DNA from: a candidate division WWE3 bacterium
GTDB lineage: Bacteria; Patescibacteriota; WWE3; JAUXAW01
Reading direction: 5' to 3'
NCBI GenBank assembly: GCA_030619715.1
Contig: JAUXAW010000008.1
Coordinates: 1-33,993, forward strand
DNA length: 33,993 nucleotides
Of the stretch, positions 8,388-18,715 are shown piece after piece. A program made the position numbers and the translations under genes. How positions within the stretch are numbered: the first letter of the stretch is position 1; the number at the start of each line of letters is the position of its first letter. The notes beneath the pieces are model-generated. The model saw only the letters and a program-made list of their open reading frames with translations. It searched no databases and was not told the origin of the DNA.

Positions 8388-10913
8388 CTAGCCGTATTTT
8401 GGGTAGCAGCACTTTTTGTATTTCTTGCCAGACCCACAAGGACAGGGATCATTACGACCGGGCTTCTCCCCCCGAACGACTGGTTGCGGTTTAGCCTGCT
8501 TGGCTTGGACCTCACGTGCTTCTTGCTGGACACCGATCTCCAGTTCCGGTCGCTTGTAGATTAATTGTTGAGGTCGGCGAGCAGGAACGGCGGTGGGGGC
8601 CTCTCTAACTTCGACTCGAAAGATACGGTCGGCGATCGAGCCCCAAATTTCATTCATCAATCTTTCAAACATCTCCCGCGCTTCGCGTTTATATTCAACC
8701 AACGGATCGCGAGAAGCGTAGCCACGCAGGCCAATCCCCTTGCGCAAATCATCCAAAGTATCAATATGATCAATCCAGAGGACATCGATTGTTTGCAGAG
8801 CAATCCGGCGCACCAACTGCTCGAACAGTTCCGCCCCAATCTCTTTTTCCTTCGCTTCCCATTGCGATTCGGCATTCTCAATGTACGGTGAGGTTTTTTC
8901 AAGGAACCAAGATTTGAAAGTGTTGGCGGTGTCAATAGGACCCAAAATCCGCCTCCGCACCCGGTAGACAATCTCCCGCTGCTTGTTCATCACGTCATCG
9001 TACTCGACCAGCCGCTTGCGGATATCAAAGTTGTGCCCCTCAACTTTTTTCTGGGCATTCTCGATTGACTTCGAAACCAGCCGGGCTTCAATCGGAACAT
9101 TCTCCTCAACCCCCAACCGCGTCATCAAGTTCGCCACCTGCTCCCCCCCAAAAATCCGCATCAGGTCATCTTGCAGAGCGACAAAAAATCTTGACGAGCC
9201 GGGATCGCCCTGACGACCCGAACGTCCTCGCAGCTGATTGTCAATTCTTCTCGACTCATGTCTCTCAGTCCCAATCACATACAATCCTCCGAGCTCAATA
9301 ACCTTATCGTGTTCTTTTTTCCACTCGTCACTTTGAATTTTGAATTTTGAATTTTGAACTTCCGAAGGCGGCTTCTTGCCGCCGAGGACAATGTCGACGC
9401 CACGTCCGGCCATATTCGTCGCCACCGTTACCGCCCCCACCCGACCGGCTTGGGCAATAATCTGCGCTTCCCTTTCGTGGTTTTTGGCGTTTAAAATTTC
9501 GTGGGAAATTTTTTTGCGAGTCAATAATTTATCAAGAAGCTCGTTCTTTTCAATCGAAGTCGTTCCGACCAAAACCGGCTGGCCGCGCTGGTGGCAGTCC
9601 TCAATCTCGGCAACGACCGCTTGGAACTTGGCCCGCTCGGTTTTGTAAACCATATCGGAATGGTCCTTTCTAATCATTGGCTCGTTGGTCGGAATGACAA
9701 CCACATCAAGGCCGTAAATCTTGGCCAATTCCTCGGCCTCGGTCGCCGCCGTTCCCGTCATTCCCGCCAGTTTCTCGTACATCCGGAAATAATTCTGAAA
9801 GGAGATGGTGGCCATCGTTTTCGATTCTTTCTGAATCGGGACACCCTCTTTGGCCTCAATCGCCTGGTGCAGACCTTCAGAGTAGCGACGACCCAGCATC
9901 AACCGCCCGGTAAATTCATCAACGATGAGAATCTGGTTATCCTTGACGACGTAATCATGGTCTTTGGCGAACAAAGTTTTGGCCTTAAGCGCCGCTTCAA
10001 TATGGTGAATCGTCTCAAAATCCTTCTCGTAAAGATTCTCAACCCCCAACATCCTCTCAACCTTTCTGATTCCCAACTCCGTCAGGTTGACTGTTTTCGC
10101 TTTTTCGTCAACTACATAATCCGTCTTTCGGACTAGCTTTCCCGCCAAGCGGGCAAAGTCGTAGTACTTCTCAACCGCCTCTCCGGCGGGGGCGGAAATG
10201 ATCAGAGGTGTTCGGGCCTCATCAATGAGAGCAAAGTCAACCTCGTCGACGATTGCGTAGGGATGCCCCCTCTGAACCATCTGGGAAAGATCAACGACCA
10301 TGTTATCCCGCAGATAATCAAAGCCAAACTCGTTGTTGGTGCCATAGGTCACATCGGCGGCATAAGCTTCCTGACGGGAAACGGGACGGAGGTGGGCGAG
10401 ACGAGCGTCGGTTTGAGACTTGTCGGTGTAGTCCGGATCATAAATGTAAGACTTCATCTCCTGACAAATACAGCCGACGGAAAGACCGAGAGAATGGAGG
10501 GCCTGACCGTACCAACCGGTGTCGCGGCGAGCCAGATAATCGTTGACGGTAACGAGGTGACAACCCTTGTTGGTCAATGCATTTAGATACAAAGCAAAGG
10601 CAGCCGAATGGGTTTTACCCTCACCGGTCCGCTGCTCGACCGCTTTTCCCTGATGCAAGGCAATCGCCGCCAGCAGTTGGACATCAAAGGCCCGCTCACC
10701 GACGGTGCGGCGGATGGCTTCTCTACAAACGGCGAAGGCTTCGGGGAGAATATTTTGTTGATTGTTGCGAAGCTCGTCAGTTTTGGCCCGCAGCTGTTCG
10801 TCGGACAGCTTTTGGATTTCCGACTCCAGAGAATTGATTTGTTCAACGAGGGGCTGAAGTTTTTTTAATTCACGTTCGTTGGAATCGAGAAAACGACCCA
10901 AAATTTTGACCAT
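8388..10913 (-). CDS. secA: Preprotein translocase ATPase SecA
   Basis: 841 aa; GEGKTHSAAF, VTVNDYLARRDTGWYG, HESRRIDNQLRGRSGRQGDPGSSRF and SEC-C motif GRNDPCPCGSGKKYKKCC. Start overlaps the RNase J stop (TAATG). Confidence 0.98.
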   Translation of the reverse strand: MVKILGRFLDSNERELKKLQPLVEQINSLESEIQKLSDEQLRAKTDELRNNQQNILPEAFAVCREAIRRTVGERAFDVQLLAAIALHQGKAVEQRTGEGKTHSAAFALYLNALTNKGCHLVTVNDYLARRDTGWYGQALHSLGLSVGCICQEMKSYIYDPDYTDKSQTDARLAHLRPVSRQEAYAADVTYGTNNEFGFDYLRDNMVVDLSQMVQRGHPYAIVDEVDFALIDEARTPLIISAPAGEAVEKYYDFARLAGKLVRKTDYVVDEKAKTVNLTELGIRKVERMLGVENLYEKDFETIHHIEAALKAKTLFAKDHDYVVKDNQILIVDEFTGRLMLGRRYSEGLHQAIEAKEGVPIQKESKTMATISFQNYFRMYEKLAGMTGTAATEAEELAKIYGLDVVVIPTNEPMIRKDHSDMVYKTERAKFQAVVAEIEDCHQRGQPVLVGTTSIEKNELLDKLLTRKKISHEILNAKNHEREAQIIAQAGRVGAVTVATNMAGRGVDIVLGGKKPPSEVQNSKFKIQSDEWKKEHDKVIELGGLYVIGTERHESRRIDNQLRGRSGRQGDPGSSRFFVALQDDLMRIFGGEQVANLMTRLGVEENVPIEARLVSKSIENAQKKVEGHNFDIRKRLVEYDDVMNKQREIVYRVRRRILGPIDTANTFKSWFLEKTSPYIENAESQWEAKEKEIGAELFEQLVRRIALQTIDVLWIDHIDTLDDLRKGIGLRGYASRDPLVEYKREAREMFERLMNEIWGSIADRIFRVEVREAPTAVPARRPQQLIYKRPELEIGVQQEAREVQAKQAKPQPVVRGEKPGRNDPCPCGSGKKYKKCCYPKYG

Positions 10914-12601
10914 TAGACTTCGATGAGGACGGGAATAATCATTGGCGTGCGGCCGAGTTTGTCATAGATATACTGCTCCAACTCCTCCTCAATCTTCTCC
11001 CGCATAAAGGCTAAGTCCTTTCTTCGACCTTTGTGTTTTTCGACCACACTGACCACAATCCCTCTGAATTTTTCCAAAAGACCTCTCGAGCTCTTTTCAA
11101 AAACCAGACCACGGCTGATGATTTCGACCTTGCCGGAAATCCTGCCCGTACCCGAATCAATTTGGACAAAGACGACCAAAATCCCACTTTCGGACAGAGC
11201 CCGGCGATCGCGCAAAACGATTCGTCCCACATCACCGATTCCGTAACCGTCAACCATAATGTTCCGCACCGAAACCTTCTTTCCCAACCGAGCGAAATTC
11301 TGGCTCAGCTCCAAACTTTGACCAACAGTGAGCTCAAAAACCCTCTCCGCTTCAATCCCTAACTGAGAGACCATTTTTCGGTATGACCGCGCATGCATCG
11401 GACCACCGCCGATGGGGACAAAGTATTTTGGTTTAACCATCGCCGCCAGCATCAAAAGATCGCCCTGAGAGCCGTGGCCGGAAACGTAAAGGTTCTCCTG
11501 AATTTCGTAGTAGTGAACATCGGCTCCCAATTGCGTCAGCCGGGAGACAACGGCATCGACATTGTTTTTAACCCCCGGCGGGGATGGGTCGCCGGAAAAA
11601 ATAACCGTCGCTCCTTCCTTGATCTGAACGTATTTATGAGCATTATCCGCAATCCGCCAAAGTCCCGACCCCGGCTGGCCGTAACAGCCAGCCACAATGT
11701 AGGTCAGCTGGTTGTCCGGAATATTCTGCGCGGCTCTTGGTTTGACAAAAGTGTTTTTGGGAAAATTAAGGTAACCCAACTGCTCGGCGATAAAAACGCG
11801 CTCGGTCACCGATCGACCAAGCAAGACAATTTTTCTCTTGTGGCGCAACGAGGAACGAATCGCCTGCTCGATGCGGGAGATATTTGAGGAAATCGTCGTG
11901 ATCAGAACTTGTCCCCGCGCGTCATCCAACAGACGATCAAAGCTGTCCTCGATATCTTTTTCCGTCCGGGTGTAACCCGCCGTCTGCGAACCGAGGCAGT
12001 CGGAAAAAAGAGCCAAAATCCCCGGCTCAGTCAGCCGGGCCAGCTTGGAAACGGCGAACGGTTTGTTATCCACCGGCGTCCAGTCAAATTTGAAGTCGCT
12101 AACGTGGGCGATCCGTCCGACCGGGGTTTTAATCACAAAGCCCAAAGTATCGGGGATACTATGGTTGACACGGAAGGGTGAGACTTCAAAAGACCCAATA
12201 GAAAAAGGGCCGCCGTCGGGATCAATGATACGAAGGTCGGCGTCTTCAATGTTAGCCCGATCCTTGAGTCCGGCTTCAATAAACCCCTTGACCAGCGGGG
12301 CGGCGTAGACGGGGATTTTACCCAACTTTGGCAGAATGTAGGGAATCGCTCCGAAATGGTCTTCGTGGCCGTGGGTGACAAGCAGACCTCTGATCCTATC
12401 CTTTTTGTCCTGAAGGTAGGAAATATCCGGGATGAGAATATCGACTCCCGGCATCGTCTCGTCGGGGAAACCAATTCCGCAGTCAACGATCAAAATCTCC
12501 CCGCCGTACTCATAGATATGCATATTGCGGGTCACATCACCGACGCCCCCGAGGGGGATGTATTTGAGAATTTGTTTGTCTGGTTGTTGCTTGAATTTCA
12601 T
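10913..12601 (-). CDS. rnj: Ribonuclease J (metallo-beta-lactamase/beta-CASP)
   Basis: LLVTHGHEDHFGAIPY, VSDFKFDW, HGSQGDLLML, PIGGGPMHARSY. Confidence 0.95.
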   Translation of the reverse strand: MKFKQQPDKQILKYIPLGGVGDVTRNMHIYEYGGEILIVDCGIGFPDETMPGVDILIPDISYLQDKKDRIRGLLVTHGHEDHFGAIPYILPKLGKIPVYAAPLVKGFIEAGLKDRANIEDADLRIIDPDGGPFSIGSFEVSPFRVNHSIPDTLGFVIKTPVGRIAHVSDFKFDWTPVDNKPFAVSKLARLTEPGILALFSDCLGSQTAGYTRTEKDIEDSFDRLLDDARGQVLITTISSNISRIEQAIRSSLRHKRKIVLLGRSVTERVFIAEQLGYLNFPKNTFVKPRAAQNIPDNQLTYIVAGCYGQPGSGLWRIADNAHKYVQIKEGATVIFSGDPSPPGVKNNVDAVVSRLTQLGADVHYYEIQENLYVSGHGSQGDLLMLAAMVKPKYFVPIGGGPMHARSYRKMVSQLGIEAERVFELTVGQSLELSQNFARLGKKVSVRNIMVDGYGIGDVGRIVLRDRRALSESGILVVFVQIDSGTGRISGKVEIISRGLVFEKSSRGLLEKFRGIVVSVVEKHKGRRKDLAFMREKIEEELEQYIYDKLGRTPMIIPVLIEV

Positions 12602-12604
12602 ATA

Positions 12605-13219
12605 TTAAATCAAATTCATCTGATTCTCCGGCACTTTGGTATTGATAATCTCTTTGACCTCAACCTCACCGGCCAGAACCTGGGGAATCGTCTTGAAATC
12701 TTTCTTGAGTTCAACCAAAACTCCTCCGGAACGCAGAGCCGCCGCCGGGTGATAAAGCGGCAAAATGAGGTGGCCCTTGACCCGGTGGGGGACTCCATGA
12801 ATTTGCGAAATTCTGCCGTCGGGAATGAAAAATTCGGTCGCAAATCTGCCCAGAGTGACAATTAGTTGGGAGTTAATAATTTTGATCTGACGCTCAAGAT
12901 AAGGCGAACAGGCGCGAATCTCATCGACCATCGGGTCGCGGTTTTCCGGGGGGCGGTCCTTGATGATGTTGGTGATAAAAACTTTGTCTCTCTTGATACC
13001 AATTGAGGCTAGGAGTTCATCCAAGAGCTGGCCGGCGCGACCGACGAAGGGTCGACCTTGTTGATCCTCGTGAAATCCGGGGCACTGACCGATAAACATT
13101 ATCTTAGAATTAGGATCCCCCTCCCCGGGAACGGTATTCGTCCGCGTTCGATACAACCTGCATTTTTTGCAGGATCTTAAAGCTTTATTAACTTGCTCCA
13201 ACAATTCTTCCTTCTCCAT
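12605..13219 (-). CDS. Uracil-DNA glycosylase family 4-like protein
   Basis: CKKCRLYRTRTNTVPGEGDPNSKIMFIGQCPGFHEDQQGRPFVGRAGQLL...NIIKDRPPENRDP...YHPAA. Confidence 0.85.
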   Translation of the reverse strand: MEKEELLEQVNKALRSCKKCRLYRTRTNTVPGEGDPNSKIMFIGQCPGFHEDQQGRPFVGRAGQLLDELLASIGIKRDKVFITNIIKDRPPENRDPMVDEIRACSPYLERQIKIINSQLIVTLGRFATEFFIPDGRISQIHGVPHRVKGHLILPLYHPAAALRSGGVLVELKKDFKTIPQVLAGEVEVKEIINTKVPENQMNLI

Positions 13220-13246
13220 TTTTTCCAGTATAACATACCGCTTTGG

Positions 13247-14341
13247 TTACCAACTGGGGAGGAATTCCTTAACGTTTTCTGAGGTTAAGACAAACTTCTT
13301 CCCCTTGCCTTCGACAATTTTGCGAGCAACTTTGCGGCAAATACCGTGCAAGGTTCGATCTAGAGTTCGGATTCCGGCATCGTAGCCGAGGGGGCGAATA
13401 ATCTTTGGCCAAAGTTCTTCTTTGATGACAAGTTGGTCGGGCTTAAGACCACACTCTTCCAAAGTCCTTGGCAAAAGATAATCCCGACCAATGTGTAGTT
13501 TTTCCTCATCGGTGTAGGAAGGCATTTCGATTATTTCCAAGCGGTCCAAAACGGCGTTGGAGATGTTGCGGGTGTTGTTGGCGCTACACAAAAACAAAAC
13601 CTCGGAAAGATTAAAGGGGTGGTCGATGTAATGGTCAGTGAAGGCAGCGTTCTGCTCGGGGTCCAACAGCTCGAGGAGAGCCCCCATAATCCCCGACCAG
13701 CCTTGCTCGGCTATCCGGTCAATCTCGTCCAACAGCAAAACCGGATTTTTAACCTGGGCCCGGCGCAGGTTTTTGATAATCAACCCCGGCTCGGCATCGG
13801 GGAAAACTCGGACCTGACCACGGAGCTGCTCGACACTTCCCATCCCACCCATCGCAATCCGAACAAATTCCCGACCGAGCGCCTCGGCAATCGAGTAGGC
13901 GACTGAAGTCTTTCCAATTCCGGGAAGTCCGACAAAACACAAAACCGCCGCTCGGCTCTCCGCTCTCGGCCCGTGCACAACCGCTGATTGCGCTGATTTT
14001 TTACCGCTGATTTCGCTGATTTTTTCCGTCGTTAGTTTTCTGACCGCAAGATATTCCAAGATCCTATCTTTGACTTTCTGCATTCCGTAATGGTTCTTAT
14101 CCAAAATCTTCTGCGTTCTTTTAAGATCCAAAACTTCCTTTGAACCTTTGTCCCAGGGCAGAGAAACAATCCAATCAACATAACGCGAAATCGACTCGTA
14201 CTCGGCGCTGTATCCCCCCAGCTTAGCCATTCGATTGAGGCGCTCAATCATCCGCTCAGCGCGGGATTTTAATTCTGGAGGGAGAACCGCAGATTCAACC
14301 TTTTTATTTAGTTCTTCGATTTCCTTGAATAAAAATTTCAT
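13247..14341 (-). CDS. Lon-type AAA+ ATPase lacking the Lon peptidase domain
   Basis: LDWIVSLPWDK-like motif, LDKNHYGMQKVKDRILEYLAVRKL, Walker A GLPGIGKTS, LLLDEIDRI; ORF ends after the AAA lid, 27 bp before the next gene. Confidence 0.9.
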   Translation of the reverse strand: MKFLFKEIEELNKKVESAVLPPELKSRAERMIERLNRMAKLGGYSAEYESISRYVDWIVSLPWDKGSKEVLDLKRTQKILDKNHYGMQKVKDRILEYLAVRKLTTEKISEISGKKSAQSAVVHGPRAESRAAVLCFVGLPGIGKTSVAYSIAEALGREFVRIAMGGMGSVEQLRGQVRVFPDAEPGLIIKNLRRAQVKNPVLLLDEIDRIAEQGWSGIMGALLELLDPEQNAAFTDHYIDHPFNLSEVLFLCSANNTRNISNAVLDRLEIIEMPSYTDEEKLHIGRDYLLPRTLEECGLKPDQLVIKEELWPKIIRPLGYDAGIRTLDRTLHGICRKVARKIVEGKGKKFVLTSENVKEFLPSW

Positions 14342-15288
14342 AATCCTGTGACCAATATCCCCCCATTCTTTTTAGCGATCACAAACGCTTCTCCTTTAAC
14401 CTCGTCCGGAATAAAATCCAGCCGTTTCTTTCCATAACAGAAAATTTGTCCTGTTTTAGGAAGTTTTTTCCGTGCCTCGGTAAAGCCAGAGGTTAAGGAA
14501 AGATTTAAGGTCAGTTTCTTCTGCGCTTCTTCGATTGACCGGATTAAATCAGAAGAATTGGAAATGACCAAAACCCCCTCGACAATTTTGGCCTGCCAGC
14601 CCTGCCTGCCGGCAGGCAGGCCCTCGTATTCTCCAACCTCAGCAATCTTTTGCTCCAAGAAATCAACATCACGGGCCTTGGCCAAAAAGGCTGATGTGGT
14701 TGCTTCCTGAATGATAGCAAATTCGTCTTCGAGGAAGCTTGCAAGCTCGGCGGCAGTTAAGCCAACCTTTTCCGAGAAAACTGACTCAATCTTTGACCAA
14801 TCTTCAGACGAAACAAGAGCAGGCAGAAGAAGCTCAGGATCGACACTTTCCAGATAAAGGTCGACATCGGCGGGAACGATTTCCGAAAGTCCTTTGGCCG
14901 AAAAGGGGTGGTCGGCAACTTCAAAGCTAACATCGGCAACAAAGGCCTCGTTTTTGGGAACTGGGGGTTGTTGAGAAGACTGTTGTCTTTGTGAATAAAA
15001 ATAATAGACACCGACTCCGACCGCGGCGATGAGAATGGCCACAACAATCGCGACGGGCACTAGTGGTTTGACCTCCTGCGGAGGAGCTTCTTCAACCTCG
15101 GACCCGCCTCGGACCCGCCTCGGACCCGCCTCGGACCCGCCTCGGACCCGCCTCTGGTGGGTGGTGGGTGGTGGGTGGTGGGTGGCGGGCGGTGGAGGTG
15201 ATAACTCAGCCCCACAGCGATGGCAGAAATAGGCCTTCTGAGAGTAGATCTCTTCCTGACATTTTGGACAGATTCTCAGGCGTAACAT
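14338..15288 (-). CDS. Zinc-ribbon, single-TM, DUF3352-like protein
   Basis: N-terminal CPKCQEEIYSQKAYFCHRCGAEL; TM VPVAIVVAILIAAVGVGVYYFY; tandem-repeat-encoded linker. Confidence 0.7.
   Translation of the reverse strand: MLRLRICPKCQEEIYSQKAYFCHRCGAELSPPPPATHHPPPTTHQRRVRGGSEAGPRRVRGGSEVEEAPPQEVKPLVPVAIVVAILIAAVGVGVYYFYSQRQQSSQQPPVPKNEAFVADVSFEVADHPFSAKGLSEIVPADVDLYLESVDPELLLPALVSSEDWSKIESVFSEKVGLTAAELASFLEDEFAIIQEATTSAFLAKARDVDFLEQKIAEVGEYEGLPAGRQGWQAKIVEGVLVISNSSDLIRSIEEAQKKLTLNLSLTSGFTEARKKLPKTGQIFCYGKKRLDFIPDEVKGEAFVIAKKNGGILVTGL
14601..14620. repeat. Palindromic repeat inside a CDS
   Basis: Perfect CCTGCCTGCCGGCAGGCAGG, encoding LPAGRQG within EYEGLPAGRQGWQAKI. Confidence 0.9.
15097..15196. 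repeat. Coding tandem repeats: 11-mer CTCGGACCCGC x5, then (GGTGGGT)n
   Basis: Five exact 11-bp units at 15097-15151, followed by 7-bp units to about 15196. Confidence 0.95.
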
Positions 15289-15450
15289 AATAAATTTTCA
15301 AGCTCCAAGCTCCAAATCCCAATGAAGCTCCAATGTATCAATTCTCAATGTTTGAAAATTTGGTCATTGAGATTTCATTGAAAATGTTCAGCTTCGCTGA
15401 AGATTTCTTCGCCGAAGGCGAACAAATTGGAATTTGAAAATTGAAAATTA

Positions 15451-17679
15451 TCACCGGCTTCTATACGCCGGTTTCTGATAATATGGTGTTCTATATCCAG
15501 GTCTTCTCGGCGGACGGTTTGGGCGGTGGGGGCGCTTGCCTCCCGGAGCCGTTCCGCCTCGACTCGCCCGCGAGTCGGGCGAGGCGGGTGGCCTCTTTTC
15601 TAATGCTTTCTTCGAAAGACTAATCCTCCCCGTGGAATCAATCTCGATTACTTTGACTTTTATTTTATCCCCTTCTTTAACCACGCTCTCCACATTAGGC
15701 ACATGACGGTGGGCCAACTCACTAATATGAACCAGCCCGTCTTTGCCGGGGAGAATTTCGACAAAAGCCCCAAAGTCCATTATTCGCACCACCTTACCCT
15801 CGTATATTTCCCCAACTTTGGCTTCCCTAACAATATTCTCAATCCATTCTTTGGCTCTCTGGGCATCGGAGTCGGGCTCCCCCTCTTGCGAAGAAATCAG
15901 AACCGTTCCGTCGTCTTCGACATCAACATCGCACTTGGTCGTTTCGATAATGTTTTTGATCATCTTGCCCCCGGGACCGATGACCTCACCAATTTTCTTA
16001 GGATCAATTTTGACGACGGTAATCCGCGGGGCATACTTCGAAAGCTGCTCGCGCGGCTTTTCTAAAACCGCATTCATCTTATCCAAAATCTCTAATCGCT
16101 TTTCACGAGATTTTTTAAAGGCCTCTTCCAAAACTTCAAAAGGCACCCCGTGCATCTTCAACTCCATTTGGATAGCGGTCATCCCCTGGCGGGTCCCGGC
16201 CATCTTGAGGTCCATAAAGCCATTGAAATCCTCGACTCCGACGATATCCGTTAGCAAGATGTGCTCTGAGGCATCTTCGTTAACCATTAATCCGATCGCT
16301 ACACCGGCCACCGGGGCCTTGATCGGCACTCCGGCGTCCATCAGGGCCAGCGACGAACCACAGGTGGCGGCCATCGAAGTCGAGCCGTTTTGGGATAAAA
16401 TTTCGGTGACGACACGGATGGCGTAGGGGAAGTCTTCTTTGGAAGGAATCATCGGCTTTAGGGCATTTTCTGCCAGTGTCCCGTGGCCGATCTCCCGCCG
16501 TCCCGGACTGCGAAGCGGCCCCGTCTCCCCAAACGAAAAGGGACGACCATAGTAGTGGTGCATATATCTTTTGGTGTCTTCGCCGGTCATACCCTGAATC
16601 CATTGCTCCAGCGAACTGGAACCCAAGGTGACAATTGAGAGGGCTTGGGTCACTCCCCGAGCAAAAAAGACCGAGCCGTGAGTGCGGGGAAGGAGCCCCA
16701 GCTCAATCTCAATCGGCCGAACTTCATCCAAACCCCGCCCGTCGACCCTTTTTCCTTCGTCGAAAACTAACTTGCGGATCTCTTTCTTTTGAACTTCATC
16801 CAGAGCCCGCTTCATATCTTGTTTGGTGTACTTACCTTCAAATTCGGCGTAAACTTCCTCCAGAAGATCACCATAAGTATCAACAAAATCGACCTTGTCC
16901 ATCGGGGTAGTGACAATCTTTTTGACTTTTTCGCTAGCGAAGTCGGTAATATCTTTTAGCATTTCCTCGGACAAAGCCACCGGTTCATATTCAAGTTTCT
17001 TATTACCTACTTCCCTGGCAAAATCCTCGATAAATTTGGCTAACTGCGCCAATGGTTCTTGACAGAATTTAAGGCCTTCGATTATTTTTTCCTCGGGGAC
17101 CTCTTTACCTTCGGCCTCAATTGCCAAAATCTTACCGTTAACACTGCTAATGACGGCGTCGAGGTCCTGCTCACCCTCGCCATTCACCGGAGGATTAATG
17201 ATAAAGTTGCCTTCCTTAAGACCAAGACGGACGGCGGCGATGGGACCATTCCAAGGGATATCCGAAGCATGGAGAGCGGCCGAGGCGGCGATCAGGGCCA
17301 AAATCTGGGGGTCGTTTTCCTCGTCGATCGAGAGAACGGTAACAATTACTTGAATATCCTCTATGTAGTCTTTAGGGAAAAGGGGGCGAACATTGTGATC
17401 GATTAACCGGGCGGTGACGGTGGCTTCGTCGGTGGGACGGCCTTCTCTCTTGACCCAACGCGAGCCTTTGATGTGGCCACCGGCGTAAAGTTTTTCTTCG
17501 TAGTCAATTCTCAAAGGAAAATAATCAATACTCTCGCGTGGCTCGTTGGCAACCGCGGTCGCCAGAACCACGGTCTCGCCCATCCGCGCCAAAACCGCTT
17601 GGTTGGCCTGAGGGGCGAGTTTACCGGTCTCAAGAGTTAATTTTTTTCCAGCGAAATCAAGTTCTTTTTTGACAATCAT
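15451..17679 (-). CDS. pnp: Polyribonucleotide nucleotidyltransferase
   Basis: RNase PH domains, KH (IGEVIGPGGKMIKNIIE) and S1 (GEIYEGKVVRIMDFGAFVEILPGKDGLVHISEL). Confidence 0.98.
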   Translation of the reverse strand: MIVKKELDFAGKKLTLETGKLAPQANQAVLARMGETVVLATAVANEPRESIDYFPLRIDYEEKLYAGGHIKGSRWVKREGRPTDEATVTARLIDHNVRPLFPKDYIEDIQVIVTVLSIDEENDPQILALIAASAALHASDIPWNGPIAAVRLGLKEGNFIINPPVNGEGEQDLDAVISSVNGKILAIEAEGKEVPEEKIIEGLKFCQEPLAQLAKFIEDFAREVGNKKLEYEPVALSEEMLKDITDFASEKVKKIVTTPMDKVDFVDTYGDLLEEVYAEFEGKYTKQDMKRALDEVQKKEIRKLVFDEGKRVDGRGLDEVRPIEIELGLLPRTHGSVFFARGVTQALSIVTLGSSSLEQWIQGMTGEDTKRYMHHYYGRPFSFGETGPLRSPGRREIGHGTLAENALKPMIPSKEDFPYAIRVVTEILSQNGSTSMAATCGSSLALMDAGVPIKAPVAGVAIGLMVNEDASEHILLTDIVGVEDFNGFMDLKMAGTRQGMTAIQMELKMHGVPFEVLEEAFKKSREKRLEILDKMNAVLEKPREQLSKYAPRITVVKIDPKKIGEVIGPGGKMIKNIIETTKCDVDVEDDGTVLISSQEGEPDSDAQRAKEWIENIVREAKVGEIYEGKVVRIMDFGAFVEILPGKDGLVHISELAHRHVPNVESVVKEGDKIKVKVIEIDSTGRISLSKKALEKRPPASPDSRASRGGTAPGGKRPHRPNRPPRRPGYRTPYYQKPAYRSR

Positions 17680-17684
17680 TATCT

Positions 17685-17948
17685 TTAGAGGTCCAATTTT
17701 TTGGCGATAGCTTCGTAGCGGGCTTCATCTTTCTTCTTCAAATATGCTAAGAGCCGACGCCGCTTGTTGACCATCGCCAACAGCCCGCGGCGGGAGTGAA
17801 CATCTTTTTTGAACTGTTTGAGGTGCTCGGAAAGCTGGCTGATCCGCTCGGTCAAAAGGGCAATCTGAATCTCGGGCGAACCGGTGTCACCCTTGTGAAC
17901 CTCAAATTCCGAAATAATTTTCTGCTTTTCCTCTTTTTCCAAAGCCAT
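17685..17948 (-). CDS. rpsO: 30S ribosomal protein S15
   Basis: [57 protein letters not shown]. Confidence 0.98.
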   Translation of the reverse strand: MALEKEEKQKIISEFEVHKGDTGSPEIQIALLTERISQLSEHLKQFKKDVHSRRGLLAMVNKRRRLLAYLKKKDEARYEAIAKKLDL

Positions 17949-17957
17949 TGTGCTCCT

Positions 17958-17986
17958 ATTCTACCAGTTTGGGAAAGCTGGTGCAA
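17958..17986 (-). promoter_or_regulatory. rpsO promoter
   Basis: TTGCAC-17 nt-TAGAAT; 9 nt to ATG. Confidence 0.65.
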
Positions 17987-18086
17987 GGGGAGTTTAGCGC
18001 TTAGCTCATTAGCTCTTCAGCTCCTAGCTAGCTGAACGCTGAGTGCTGGATGCTAAAGAGCTGATCTTGGACAACGAAAAATGAGA

Positions 18087-18124
18087 AGGGATGGGCAAAC
18101 AACCTTGCGGGCATTCGCCCATCC
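18087..18124 (-). terminator. Terminator downstream of the 18170-18601 orphan gene
   Basis: GGGATGGGC ... GCCCATCCC stem; minus-strand tail TTCTCATTTTT. Confidence 0.65.
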
Positions 18125-18169
18125 CAGTGGGCTATCTTCGGTGGCGAGGCTTTCCACCTCGGATAATCC

Positions 18170-18601
18170 TTACTCCTGAACCTTGCAGCTTGGGATCTTC
18201 ATCTCCAACCAGGCGGTCAGTCCAGAGTCCTCATCCTTGGCCAGGATGATGTCCAGAAACCACTCGTTCGCCTGGTCACGCCAAGGAGAAGGCATGAAGC
18301 CTTCCTGCCTAAATTTGGCAACCACGATGCGCTCAGGTCCGGGCAGCGAGAGCGCCTCCCCTCTTTCAGCGGTTCTGGCACCCACCTTGAAATCAAGGTT
18401 TACCGTGAAAGCGCTGTTTGCCACCTTCCATTGGAGGACGACCTGACCGCTTGCTCGGTTGTGGTAGAGTTTGTAGCTCAGCACCAAGCCAAGACGGTCA
18501 AGGATCTTTTTGGCCTCCTCAGCCAAGGCTCTGACGGCTTCGGTCTTTCCAGCTTTCTTGGTCTCCTCGAACAAGAAGTCATGGAACTTCGCCACGTACA
18601 T
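18170..18601 (-). CDS. Hypothetical orphan protein
   Basis: 143 aa; AAAGGAGGG directly before ATG; promoter TTGACA-17-TATACT upstream. Confidence 0.7.
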   Translation of the reverse strand: MYVAKFHDFLFEETKKAGKTEAVRALAEEAKKILDRLGLVLSYKLYHNRASGQVVLQWKVANSAFTVNLDFKVGARTAERGEALSLPGPERIVVAKFRQEGFMPSPWRDQANEWFLDIILAKDEDSGLTAWLEMKIPSCKVQE

Positions 18602-18715
18602 CCCTCCTTTCTAGCCGGCTTCTCACCGGCAAAGTCCGCCTGCCTCCTCGGCAGACCTAAAATAAGACTGAACTTGACTCTCTATTTTAGAGTATACCTC
18701 ATTTTATAGGATTTG

